A stretch of 64,000 nucleotides of DNA from Tritrichomonas musculus (taxonomy: Eukaryota > Parabasalia > Tritrichomonadida > Tritrichomonadidae). The stretch is from contig JAPFFF010000008.1 in the NCBI GenBank assembly GCA_039105265.1, positions 2,480,001 to 2,544,000 on the forward strand, read 5' to 3'. This document shows positions 28,001-36,844 of this stretch, one piece after another; the first letter of the stretch is position 1, and every line of letters begins with the position of its first letter. Made by a program: the position numbers and the translations under genes. The notes beneath the pieces were generated by a model. That model was not told the origin of the DNA. It did no database searches and saw only the letters and a program-made list of their open reading frames with translations.

Positions 28001-30513
28001 GTAATTTGTGGTTGAATAGGTTGAGTAATTGGCTGCTTAATTGGTTGTTGGTTTGGCTGTTTGATTTGACTTTGAATAGGTTGAGTAATTTGTGGCTGAA
28101 CGTGCTGCTGATGGATTAGATGATTAGCTTGCGGTTGCATATTGTGGCCAGGTGGCGGTGGAATTGGCCTTTGCATTTGCGGCTGTTGAATGCCGTGGCC
28201 CATAGGCTGCTGGATCTGTTGCTGCATTTGATGTTGCATTTGCTGAGGAATCTGGTGTTGGATAGGCTGACTAATTGGCGGCTGCATTTGCTGCTGAGCC
28301 TGGTGTTGGATAGGCTGTGAACTTGGTCTTTGTACGTTTTGCTGCATTGGATGTTGGTGTTGGATCTGGTGCTGTGCTTGCTGAATCTGCTGTTGCACAG
28401 GCTGCATTGGCGGTGACACGTGCTGAGGCATTTGATTCATTGGCTGAGGAATTGGCTGCATAATCACTGGTATCTGCTGAGGCGCTCTTTGCTGTCCTTG
28501 TTGAGGAACTTGTTTTTGTTTCTGTTTTTGCATTTTTTGCTGCTGTTGTTGCTGCCCTGGCTTTTGTTGTTGCTGCTGCTTGATTGGCGGAATAACCGCC
28601 ACCATTTGCTGTGGCACGGGCTGTTCAATCGGGCCCATTGCAGCCATTTTCTGAGGAGGCGGAGTCTGCTGTACTGGCTGCAGTATTGGCTGCACTTGTT
28701 GCTGCGGATAAAAAGTAGGCTGCATCTGAGATGCTGGCACAATTTGATGCATGTACTTCGGCATTTGCGGGATGTAAAACTGCTGAGCAAATTGACCTTG
28801 CATTTGCTGGTTATGTTGCTGATACTGTTGAAATCCTTGAAAGTTGCCAGGACCCATGCCCATCTGATTATAATTGTCTTCATTTGCAGCATTAATTCCA
28901 TTCAATTGTTCGAATTGATTTCTGTTGTCAATTGGAACTTCGAGTGCGAATATGTCAACATTTGGGGAGCTTCTTAAGAATCCCCAGTGAAAAGTTGTTT
29001 CATCGCCAACTCTCTGCCTGTTTACGAAGAGGAATTCGGCCGGATATCCGACTTTTTGTTGAATTAGAGTCTTTATTTGGTCGGGCTTACTATAAGTGAT
29101 TGAAATCTTCATGTATTGTTTCCTGTAGTCAAAAGGGACGAAAATGACAGTTGTCTTTTCAACATGCTGCCTTGCAAGTGGAAGTGAAAGTGTCATGTAA
29201 GGATCGAAAACAACAGTCATGTCCTTACAAAAAGGACAAACAATTTGTGAGCGAAGAAGGCCTTGAAACATGTCAACAATAAAGCTATTATTTTTACTAC
29301 AATGGTTCAACCAAGTCTCGTTAGCAGACACCAATTCATCATGATTAATTCCAGGTATATTCAAATTAGGTGTCAGATTTCGACTTTTTGAGAGGAGATT
29401 TCGGTTATCAGAAAATTTTTTATTAGAATTCAGATCTTCGTGAATTCCATCTAATAAAAAGGTGACCAATTCATGGGCATCTTGTTGTTGTGTCCCTCTG
29501 AATTGATTTGTGAACTTGTCTATCGACTCTTTCAATTTTATCGGTTTGATAACAACGTATTTTCCACTCCACAAATCATCAACCAAATTTGCAAAGGAAA
29601 TAACTAGTTCGCCTTTGGCACCAATTGGATTATCGGCATTGATATTATTATGCCAGTCGTTATCTCCACTTGTATTCAAAAAATAACGGACAATTTCAAT
29701 GCAATGCATCAAGCATTGTAAAGCTGAATTGAAATAGCATGAATTACCAATGTTCCGGAGGCCACAAACGCCTGGTATTTTGGTAGAATATGGAGAATCG
29801 CCTTCATCATAAATATTATCATCTGAATATTCTTCTTCTCTGGTTTCTTGCTTGTTGTCAAAACCGTTTTCTGAGGCCCATTTTTCTGTATTTTTTAAAT
29901 TGATTTTACGATAGTCAATGATAAGCTTAATGTTGGGATGAAGTTCATTTCCGTATATAGAATTGTTTAAATCAAGTGGCTTCTTTCGATCTACTTCTAA
30001 AAAACGAATTTCTGTATCATTTGGAATTTGAAAATATTCTCGAGCCATTTTTGAAAGTTCTTTTAGTTGCATTAAATTAAAAACAATAAAAGGAGCAATG
30101 TCCTCATTTTTATATTTACAATAGATATAAAAACGATGTAAAATTGCTGTCGGTTGTTTGGAAGCATTGAAATAAACCGGAAATGAAAGTTGCGGTCCGC
30201 CACCAAACCAATGTAAAAATTGATCCCAAACTTCAGGAGATAAAATTTTAAAATCAATATTTTCTTTTTTGGTTGGATCAAGTTCGTCTTCGTTAATAAT
30301 AATATCATTGTTATCAATTGGTGGAATCTTATAATCGTTATTTTGGGTATCACTAGAAGAATTTTGATTGAATGGAGGAAAGCCAACAATAGCTTTCCAC
30401 TTCGAAAGCCAAGAATTTGAAATAACGTAAGCCTTATCTTCCCCAACGCTTAATGGATATTTATCCATTAATTGTTGAATTATTTCAACTTGATCTTGAG
30501 GAGTAGGTATCAT
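25042..30513 (-). CDS. Ubiquitin-specific protease (USP4/11/15 type) with giant Q/P-rich insertion
   Basis: 1823 residues. A DUSP domain lies at about 1-130 (YVISNSWLSKWKAIVGF, SPEVWDQFLHWFGGGP), then a ubiquitin-like segment. The catalytic domain starts with GLRNIGNSCYFNS, with the nucleophile Cys259, and QQQDAHEL follows. A zinc ribbon half CPFC is at about 426-429. From about 553 to 1428 the domain is interrupted by a region made of Gln, Pro, Met and Ile, including some thirty copies of TQPIQPQI or TQPIQPQM. The domain resumes with WFCKHCQKN and ends with the His box (GGHYTAHA, His1765) and WYHFNDSS. USP4/11/15 enzymes also carry an insertion between the two halves, but a far shorter one. 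It removes ubiquitin from substrates. Confidence 0.92.
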   Translation of the reverse strand: MIPTPQDQVEIIQQLMDKYPLSVGEDKAYVISNSWLSKWKAIVGFPPFNQNSSSDTQNNDYKIPPIDNNDIIINEDELDPTKKENIDFKILSPEVWDQFLHWFGGGPQLSFPVYFNASKQPTAILHRFYIYCKYKNEDIAPFIVFNLMQLKELSKMAREYFQIPNDTEIRFLEVDRKKPLDLNNSIYGNELHPNIKLIIDYRKINLKNTEKWASENGFDNKQETREEEYSDDNIYDEGDSPYSTKIPGVCGLRNIGNSCYFNSALQCLMHCIEIVRYFLNTSGDNDWHNNINADNPIGAKGELVISFANLVDDLWSGKYVVIKPIKLKESIDKFTNQFRGTQQQDAHELVTFLLDGIHEDLNSNKKFSDNRNLLSKSRNLTPNLNIPGINHDELVSANETWLNHCSKNNSFIVDMFQGLLRSQIVCPFCKDMTVVFDPYMTLSLPLARQHVEKTTVIFVPFDYRKQYMKISITYSKPDQIKTLIQQKVGYPAEFLFVNRQRVGDETTFHWGFLRSSPNVDIFALEVPIDNRNQFEQLNGINAANEDNYNQMGMGPGNFQGFQQYQQHNQQMQGQFAQQFYIPQMPKYMHQIVPASQMQPTFYPQQQVQPILQPVQQTPPPQKMAAMGPIEQPVPQQMVAVIPPIKQQQQQKPGQQQQQQKMQKQKQKQVPQQGQQRAPQQIPVIMQPIPQPMNQMPQHVSPPMQPVQQQIQQAQHQIQHQHPMQQNVQRPSSQPIQHQAQQQMQPPISQPIQHQIPQQMQHQMQQQIQQPMGHGIQQPQMQRPIPPPPGHNMQPQANHLIHQQHVQPQITQPIQSQIKQPNQQPIKQPITQPIQPQITQPIQPQITQPIQPQMTQPIQPQMTQPIQPQITQPIQPQITQPIQPQMTQPIQPQMTQPIQPQITQPIQPQMTQPIQPQITQPIQPQITQPIQPQMTQPIQPQMTQPIQPQITQPIQPQMTQPIQPQITQPIQPQMTQPIQPQMTQPIQPQMTQPIQPQMTQPIQPQMTQPIQPQITQPIQPQMTQQIQPQITQPIQPQMTQQIQPQMTQQIQPQITQPIQPQMTQPVQPQITQPVQPQIPPQIPQPIQPSIPQQIQPPISQPIQPQIQQPLQPPIPQQIQPPLQQQMTKQMQPQVPQQIQQPLQPQMQPPLSQQYLAQQYVQEQAELVGEIVEGLVQAVLQPLPVITQQLKQQNAQSVPIIPQVSAAPQQAPAPPQTMPHDAAIMPPKMLQPIFHPVTMIAQTQMQAPPNPQQAPLTQPAKQEAMPPQMAQQYPRQIQMHQQMQPNLQQIPQTMIQQMPQQMPQQMPQQMQQNLQQQQQMPPQFPQQMPQQIPQQMPQQMPPQFPQQMPQQIPQQMPQQMPQQMQHNLPPQAQLFPQQMPQNLPQQPQIPQRMHQQIPQNFPQQYPQQQVPAMLQQVPYPQQQQQQQQHGVMHAQYPGGPPLLNKHSLYGGGIKSAKKTSYTFTPYTNPPNPPQVSEEYGTIPRYVACVLRLKFRKRGVMSDEVSIIEKDVSAPFLIQVESFKISQEELNSRLEKYFDFCWSDTESDADDDNIKIESIKEFVKDAVFDEKETELDFTKGLEEGNLKPRRVMAQFPSEYYIIESQKRYFKENPICRNVSHIFYPVFINKDYMSEEKHFNYRLFFSHIQFVNSFQNGFFSTESISLDKCFKYFSENEVLDSRNQWFCKHCQKNVNANKKMDIWSAPKILIIQLKRFVSGDDYIKKLDANVNYPDEFDLSEYLVGPDKNRKCMYKLFAVCEHFGSLMGGHYTAHALVSPSTTSNINKKNVNNYENAKWYHFNDSSAKKSSTRDAHSHNAYMLFYEKIE
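27290..28035. repeat. 24-bp coding minisatellite in the USP gene
   Basis: About 31 tandem copies of a 24 bp unit (plus strand TGTGGTTGAATTGGCTGAGTCATT and close variants), which encodes the eight-residue TQPIQPQ(I/M) on the minus strand. The unit length is a multiple of three, so copy-number change keeps the frame. Variants alternate (GAGTCATT versus GTGTAATT; GAATAGG versus GAATTGG), suggesting several rounds of expansion. Confidence 0.9.
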
Positions 30514-31009
30514 GATATTTCTATGTAAATTTTTGTGTTAATTTTGAATTTTTCAAAGAAGGTGTTCAATTTTTTGAGAGTTTGAAATTGAATCATAACG
30601 AATTACAAGGATTAAATAATGCAATAATTTTAAAACTTATTAAAGTTTTTAAGAGTAAAAATATTTGGATTTATATTTCAAAATTGAATTGAAATATTCA
30701 ATTTTTTTCTTTTTTTTTTGATAATTATTTATCTTGTTAAAAAAGTCATTATTATGAAATTGATCTAAATATTAATTGTTCGCTGCGATTATTAGAATTA
30801 ATAAAGGCAAAAAAATTATTTCTTTCCTATTTTACTTAATGATATTGTTGAAAATAAAAAAATCCAACCATCATAAATTAATATTATATTTTATGATTAA
30901 TCATTACATTAGATATGCCCTTTTTTGATACATTGGATATAAAAAATTTAAAAAAAGAAAAATTATCCGTTTAAAAAAAAAATTTCATTTTGTTCTTTTT
31001 TGTGTAAAA
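30514..31009. other. Divergent intergenic region
   Basis: 496 bp of AT-rich sequence between the divergent USP and Armadillo-like genes. Promoters of both should lie here. No further gene is seen. Confidence 0.5.
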
Positions 31010-32374
31010 ATGTCATCCAATAATAATGATAATGGTTTAGATGGTGAATTAAGAATGAATCGACTAAATAGTTCAAGTGATAAAAAGGTATTTCCACAAA
31101 TTTTAGATTTGATTGTAAATTTTCCAATTGACAATGAATCTTATCATAATATTTTATCTTTTTTTAGGAAAAACTCACTTAATTCTTTCCCCGAATGTGA
31201 GCAGGTTTTAAGTATACTTAACGATTTTATAAGTAGTACTGACCTGTCTAGATGTTGTCATGGTATAAGATGCATATATTATGTTCTTTGCCAAAAAACT
31301 TTTCAATTTCAGACAGATTTCGCTTATAATTTATGCAACAGCCTGTCGCGTTTCATTAATTGTCCTGATCAAACAATATTTTACAATCTTTTAAGAATTT
31401 TATTTTTTATTTCAACTATTTCTAGTGAATATGAACAAACAATTAAGCAAATTATTCCGATTAATGTACTAAATGATATATTAATTACATCTACAAATCA
31501 AAAAGTTATTTTATCTGCTATAAATTTATTTAAAATGTATCTTAAAACTGAGCGAAGTTCATGCATAGTATATACCTCATTGTGTGAAGTGTCGCATGCA
31601 TTAATAGAACACAATCAAAGTAATATCAATGTTATTAACGAAGCAGTTAAGCTATGCTTATTTTTTGCCCAAAAAAATGAATGTTGGATTACAATTTATG
31701 AAAAATATAATTTATTTGATAAAATTTTAACATTATTATCTATTGATTCCACTCGCCTTAAACTGAATATTATTAAGTTGGTGACAAATTGGCTTAAATT
31801 TGGGCAAACCATTAATAATATAAATTTCCAATTGATTGTCCCTCTAATTAATTATAATGACCCTGTTCTTCAAGAAGCAACTATTGCATGCATTGAGCAA
31901 TGTTTAGTTAGCAACGGAAATACTTTACAATATTTTTTGGATTTGGGCCTTTTAGAAAGAGCAATGTTGTGTATTCAAAAGGATTCGTTTAAGGCAAGAA
32001 TTGCATGCATTTCTATTTTTGACACAATAATAATATTAAGACCAGAAATAGCAGCTGTATATTTAGAACAAAAGTTAATACCGATTCTTTTAGAGCTTAT
32101 ATCAGAAATACATAGTGGGTTTACCCTTGCCAAAGCTTTTCATATCATGCAAAAAATGGTTAATTTTGTTATTATTAGAATTGGCCAAAAAGATGTATAT
32201 CAAGAATTATTAAATCAATTTGAGTATTCAAATTATGAAGATGTTTTTGAAGAATTTCTTCAAAGATCACAATCTTATAAAGATAGATTTACAAATAAAT
32301 CCGTTATTACTGAATCATTTGAATCAGTTATGTATGATCTTAATCGTATAGAGGAAAACCTTGAAAGAATGTAA
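31010..32374 (+). CDS. Armadillo/HEAT-like helical repeat protein, unknown function
   Basis: 454 residues. From about residue 100 to 400 the sequence is a run of paired helices with hydrophobic spacing typical of Armadillo/HEAT repeats (VPLINYNDPVLQEATIACIEQCL, FKARIACISIFDTIIIL). Trichomonads have many such proteins of the same length. No catalytic motif, signal peptide or membrane segment is seen. The partner is unknown. Confidence 0.7.
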   Translation: MSSNNNDNGLDGELRMNRLNSSSDKKVFPQILDLIVNFPIDNESYHNILSFFRKNSLNSFPECEQVLSILNDFISSTDLSRCCHGIRCIYYVLCQKTFQFQTDFAYNLCNSLSRFINCPDQTIFYNLLRILFFISTISSEYEQTIKQIIPINVLNDILITSTNQKVILSAINLFKMYLKTERSSCIVYTSLCEVSHALIEHNQSNINVINEAVKLCLFFAQKNECWITIYEKYNLFDKILTLLSIDSTRLKLNIIKLVTNWLKFGQTINNINFQLIVPLINYNDPVLQEATIACIEQCLVSNGNTLQYFLDLGLLERAMLCIQKDSFKARIACISIFDTIIILRPEIAAVYLEQKLIPILLELISEIHSGFTLAKAFHIMQKMVNFVIIRIGQKDVYQELLNQFEYSNYEDVFEEFLQRSQSYKDRFTNKSVITESFESVMYDLNRIEENLERM

Positions 32375-32621
32375 TTTTAGATTGAAATTTATAAAATATT
32401 TATAATTCATCTTTATTGCAATTTTTTATCCCTTCATTATGATCTTTTATTATTCATCTTTATTGAGTTGTGATATTCGAAAATTAAGCTGTTATTTTTA
32501 ATAATAAAGGCCAAATATTGCCTTAATTTAAAATGGTTACTCAGAATTTTTAAAGGATAATCGTTTATAGAACAAAAATTTTAAAAAATCAAACTTTTTT
32601 AAAGTTTTTATCAACTTAGTC

Positions 32622-33971
32622 ATGGCTGCCTCTAGTCCTTCTCAAAGTCATTTCGATAAAGAAGAAGCAAGTGGATATCTTGAGGTTAGCACCAAACTCA
32701 ATCATTGGTCGCCAAAATACGTTGTTTTAAAAAATTCTAATCTTTTCGTTTTTCCTGACGAAAAAACAAAAAAAGAAGAACTACGCATTCAAATAGATGA
32801 ACATACACAAATTAATATTATTTCGCCAGGTGCCTATCGCTTTATTATCAAGTGTTCAAATCAAAAAAAATTATCTTTTCGTGCAAATTCTTTTGAAACT
32901 GTAAATCAATGGATTGCTGCTCTTCGTGCAAATACTTTTACGCATCCATCGCTTACTATAGACGATTTTGAGATTATATCGCAGATTGGGCAAGGATACT
33001 ACGGAAAAGTCAGGCTTGCTAGAAAGCGTGACACTGGAGAATATTATGCAATTAAATCAATTCATAAAAGTTTGCTTCTTAATAACAATAATGTGCAATC
33101 AGTTTTTACTGAACGAAATATATTAGCATCTTGTCAGCATCCATTTATCGTTTCATTATATTATACATTTCAATCTCAAACTAAGTTCTATTTGTGTCTT
33201 GAATTTGTACCTGGTGGTGATCTTTTTAGGCACATGAGTACACATGGACAATTATCATTAGATGAAGCTCGCTTTTATGTTGCTGAAATTTCTTTAGCAT
33301 TAGAATTTTTACATAATATTGGTGTTGTTTACCGCGATTTAACACCCGAGAATATATTATTAGATGAACAAGGACATATTAAATTAACTGATTTTGGATT
33401 ATCTAAAGAATTGAAAAACGAAAAAGTTACATCAACTTTTGTTGGTACAAATGAATATCTTGCTCCAGAGATCATTATGAACCAAGAATACTCTTTTCCT
33501 ATTGATTGGTGGGCACTTGGAATTATATTTTACGAAATGCTAATTGGATATACACCTTTTTATTCGCCAAATAGGAATAAAGTCTTTAAATCGATAACTG
33601 AAGATGAAATTCCTTTAACTGATGATCTTGATCCGCTTGCTGCATCACTTATTCTTGGCCTTCTTCTCAAAGATCCTTCAAAACGCTTTGGTATTAAGGA
33701 AATTAAAAAGCATCCTTTATTTGATGGAATGGATTGGGATAAAGTTGAAAAGAGACAATTGAAGCCTTACTTTGTTCCAGACCCAATGTCTCTTTCGAAT
33801 TTTGATAAAAACTACACAAATGAGCCACCAGTTGATTCTGTTGCTACGCCAATGTCTGGTTCAATTGGAAGAATCCCTGGATTTTCATATGCAAAAATGT
33901 CTTTATCACCTCCAGAAGAAGCCAGTAGTGTTATTTCTTCAGATATACCAAATTGTGATCCAGAGATTTGA
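32622..33971 (+). CDS. AKT/PKB-like AGC kinase with PH domain
   Basis: 449 residues. A PH domain at 16-105 (GYLEVSTKLNHWSPKYVVL, then NQWIAALRAN) should bind phosphoinositides and recruit the kinase to membranes. The kinase domain (116-367) has the glycine loop GQGYYGKV, AIK with Lys145, DFG at 257-259, and the activation segment with GTNEYLAPE. The catalytic loop reads YRDLTPEN, with Thr241 where Lys is nearly invariant. The C-terminal tail keeps an AGC turn motif (Thr409-Pro) and a hydrophobic motif IPGFSY with Ser422, as in AKT. The order PH, kinase, AGC tail is that of AKT/PKB. Start at the first ATG. Confidence 0.9.
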   Translation: MAASSPSQSHFDKEEASGYLEVSTKLNHWSPKYVVLKNSNLFVFPDEKTKKEELRIQIDEHTQINIISPGAYRFIIKCSNQKKLSFRANSFETVNQWIAALRANTFTHPSLTIDDFEIISQIGQGYYGKVRLARKRDTGEYYAIKSIHKSLLLNNNNVQSVFTERNILASCQHPFIVSLYYTFQSQTKFYLCLEFVPGGDLFRHMSTHGQLSLDEARFYVAEISLALEFLHNIGVVYRDLTPENILLDEQGHIKLTDFGLSKELKNEKVTSTFVGTNEYLAPEIIMNQEYSFPIDWWALGIIFYEMLIGYTPFYSPNRNKVFKSITEDEIPLTDDLDPLAASLILGLLLKDPSKRFGIKEIKKHPLFDGMDWDKVEKRQLKPYFVPDPMSLSNFDKNYTNEPPVDSVATPMSGSIGRIPGFSYAKMSLSPPEEASSVISSDIPNCDPEI

Positions 33972-34208
33972 TTATTAATCAAATTGTTGTTTTATGATAT
34001 TAATATTATTATATTTATATTTTGTTTTGTTTGTTTTAACTAAGCTCAAAGAATGCTTTTTTTCGTATCAACATAGCGCGAGTTATATTGCACCACATTT
34101 TATTAATTGTTAAAAAAATTAATCTATATCAATTGATTACAATTTTTTATTTTATTTTTTAAATCGAGAAACTTTTTCGGAGATCAATAAAAAAACAGTA
34201 AAAATTAA

Positions 34209-35060
34209 TTATAAGAGACTGGTTTGACTCTTCCAGAGTGTAACTTGGCTTCTGTCTAGAATGGATTTGATTTTATTTCGTGTCATAGAAGCTTTATCAA
34301 TCTGAGAACGCATTGATGCTGCAATTTCTTCATTGATAATCAATTCTCTTTTGAGAGCAGATAATGTGTATGCAGCTTTCTGTTTCATATTATTTAATTT
34401 TTGGATTTCTGTAGCAATAGATTCTATCTCTACATTTATTAAAGAAGTAGATGACTCTGCGTCAGAAATATTTTTTTCACCTCTTTTTGCAGTATTAATT
34501 ATGCTTTTCCTCATTAATTCGATCTCACTCATTAACGATTGAATCTGGTAATCTAAAGGCAGATTTATTTCCTTTTTTCTCATTTCAGCAAGATCTTTAT
34601 TTCTTTCATGATTTTCCCTTTGTGCTTGAATGGCCGATTTTAATTGTTCTATGATTGGTTCGTCATCTCTCACAATAGATTGGTATTTATGAAGTTTTTC
34701 TGAACTTTCTTTAGTAACATCTATGATATCTGTTTTTAATTTTTCCTGGACATCACTAAGCTCTTTTTCCAGGCTCCCTATCTCAACTCTTAATTCTGTT
34801 ATTTCAGCTGTTATTTCTCGAATTTCAGTTTGAAGAGTAGACTCTTGTTCAACGATATCGGCTTGCATTTCCGCCTCATTTCTTTCAAGTTGATGTTTTT
34901 TTACGTCTATTTGTGTATCTTTTACGAATTGAAAAGTATCTTGGTGTGTATCTGGCCATGTTTTAGCAAAATTTTCCGAGTTTGATGAGTCATCGCGATT
35001 GTCATCTGAGCTACTTAAAACGAAGTTTTCTACAGAATTAGGTTCAGACAATGTTGACAT
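34209..35060 (-). CDS. Coiled-coil protein, unknown function
   Basis: 283 residues. The first 55 residues are acidic and Ser/Asn-rich. Residues about 55-265 are a near-continuous coiled coil (AEITELRVEIGSLEKELSDV, IQSLMSEIELMRKS). I recognise no family. It may be a structural part of the cytoskeleton, but nothing in the sequence proves it. It is convergent with the AKT-like gene. Confidence 0.7.
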   Translation of the reverse strand: MSTLSEPNSVENFVLSSSDDNRDDSSNSENFAKTWPDTHQDTFQFVKDTQIDVKKHQLERNEAEMQADIVEQESTLQTEIREITAEITELRVEIGSLEKELSDVQEKLKTDIIDVTKESSEKLHKYQSIVRDDEPIIEQLKSAIQAQRENHERNKDLAEMRKKEINLPLDYQIQSLMSEIELMRKSIINTAKRGEKNISDAESSTSLINVEIESIATEIQKLNNMKQKAAYTLSALKRELIINEEIAASMRSQIDKASMTRNKIKSILDRSQVTLWKSQTSLL

Positions 35061-35377
35061 CGGACGTTAAGAGGATTCAAATGATATTTCATATCACATT
35101 TCATAATGTTTTTTAATTTTGAAGCATTTATATATCATCATATTCATAAAGGTAATCAAAGTAATTGATTTTAATAAGTATTTTAATTTCAGTCATTAAA
35201 AAATATACTAAAAATAAAAAAATAATAAGTGATTAACCTCGTATTTTAAAACATTAAAAAACAAGTAAACAAAAAATAAGCAAATCGTAATATATTTGGC
35301 TGTATATCATAAGTAACAATTTGTATATTCAATTCTTAAGTCATATACAAAAAAAAAAGAATTGAATACCAAAAATA
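35061..35377. other. Intergenic AT-rich region
   Basis: 317 bp between two minus-strand genes. No gene, RNA or clear repeat is seen. Confidence 0.5.
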
Positions 35378-36604
35378 TTAATATGGTCTACGCTCTCCAG
35401 GCTTGAAATAATACCTTCTTCTTCCTCTGTAACAAAATCCTTCACGTCTTGCTTGTTTTTCTGATTCAGGCATTAGATATTCCGTCAAATCCATATGGTG
35501 TAAATTAACAGCTAAAGAGCGAGGAGTCATTAATCCGCAATCTTTTAAATTTTTCTTTGCTCCAGCAGCAACAAGTGCACGAACAGAATCAATTTTATTG
35601 CTAATCACGGCAATATGTAGTGCGGTACGTTTATCATGATCTTTTGCATTTAAATCCATATTTGTTCGTGCAAGAGCATCAATTATTTCTGAGTTTCCAC
35701 GATCTGCAGCGATGTGTAATGCATTCCATGAATCATTTCCACTGATTTGAGGATCTGCACCATGAGCCAATAAATAATGTACAATATCTTCATGGTCATT
35801 CATAACTGCAAATATCAATGGAGTCTGATTTTTAATTGTTACAGCGTTAACATTGGAATTGTTTTTAATACACATCTTGGTCATTTCTAGATTACCATTA
35901 AAGCAGCTCCAATGAAGAGGAATTTCTCCTTGATTGTTTGCTTGATTCACATTTCCGCCATTTTGAAGTAATGTCTGAAAAATATCGAATTTGTCAAATT
36001 TAGCCGAAAATAAAATTGGAGTCCATCCTTTATCACTTTGGGTTTGAGTAATATTATCTAACTTTAATAAATATCGAACTAATTCAATGCTTCCACGCTC
36101 AGCTGCGAAATGTAAAGGCGTGAATAGGTTTGCATCCGTCATTCTTAAGTTTAAATTTTGTGACATAATCCATTGTGCTAGTATAAGATGATCAAACATT
36201 GATGCATAATGGAGAATATTCCTTTGTGAAGAATCAGTATCTGCTAAATTTGCACCAAGATCTTGAAGTGTTTTTAGTGTTGGTATTTGATTGCATGCTG
36301 CTGCAAAATGTATTGGTTGTCTTCCTTTTGAATCTGTAATTGTTAAATTAGAGCGATGAGTAAGAAGAGCAGATATGCATTTATTTGCCTCTAAAAAGAT
36401 AGCTATTGAAATTAATGGGGGAGAATCGTGTAATAAAGGAGGTGTATCAATTCCATCAAGAGATAAATTAAGATTTGTTTTGTTATTAAGTTCAAGTAAT
36501 GTCATAATAACATTAGGTCTATCGTCGACAAGAGCGAGAAAAGCTTCTTTATCTTCTTTATTTATTTTACTCATAATAAAAATATTTGACTTGATTTTAA
36601 GCAC
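35378..36604 (-). CDS. Ankyrin-repeat protein
   Basis: 408 residues with about ten ankyrin repeats from residue 60 to 375 (GRQPIHFAAACNQIPTLKTL, NLFTPLHFAAERGSIELVRYL, GEIPLHWSCFNGNLEMTK, KRTALHIAVISNKIDSVRAL). Ankyrin repeats bind protein partners; none can be inferred here. The C-terminus is a short basic, aromatic tail (RRRYYFKPGERRPY). A second in-frame ATG lies at 36574 and may be the true start, because the ten extra residues look like leader sequence. Confidence 0.9.
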   Translation of the reverse strand: MLKIKSNIFIMSKINKEDKEAFLALVDDRPNVIMTLLELNNKTNLNLSLDGIDTPPLLHDSPPLISIAIFLEANKCISALLTHRSNLTITDSKGRQPIHFAAACNQIPTLKTLQDLGANLADTDSSQRNILHYASMFDHLILAQWIMSQNLNLRMTDANLFTPLHFAAERGSIELVRYLLKLDNITQTQSDKGWTPILFSAKFDKFDIFQTLLQNGGNVNQANNQGEIPLHWSCFNGNLEMTKMCIKNNSNVNAVTIKNQTPLIFAVMNDHEDIVHYLLAHGADPQISGNDSWNALHIAADRGNSEIIDALARTNMDLNAKDHDKRTALHIAVISNKIDSVRALVAAGAKKNLKDCGLMTPRSLAVNLHHMDLTEYLMPESEKQARREGFCYRGRRRYYFKPGERRPY

Positions 36605-36844
36605 GTTTATTTATTAAAAGGTCAATTTTTAAATACAAATATTTTTATTATAAAAACATAAAAATATACACAAACATAAATATATACATTATTTCTTTGG
36701 CAAAAAAAAAAGGAGTCAGAAGGATCATCCGAATGATTTCATATAATAATTCCATTAGTCTCTTTGCATATTTAATTAAATAAATATCTTCTTTGAGGCA
36801 CATGAGTGAAAACTGCAATTAAAGATTGGTAATAATTGGTATCA
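36605..36844. other. Short intergenic region
   Basis: 240 bp, AT-rich, no feature seen. Confidence 0.4.

Noticed and set aside
27256-28119. Plus-strand open frame of 287 codons made of LWLNRLSH-type repeats
   Set aside because: It is the antisense of the 24-bp coding minisatellite in the USP gene. The periodic repeat keeps all frames open; the USP frame has real flanking domains.
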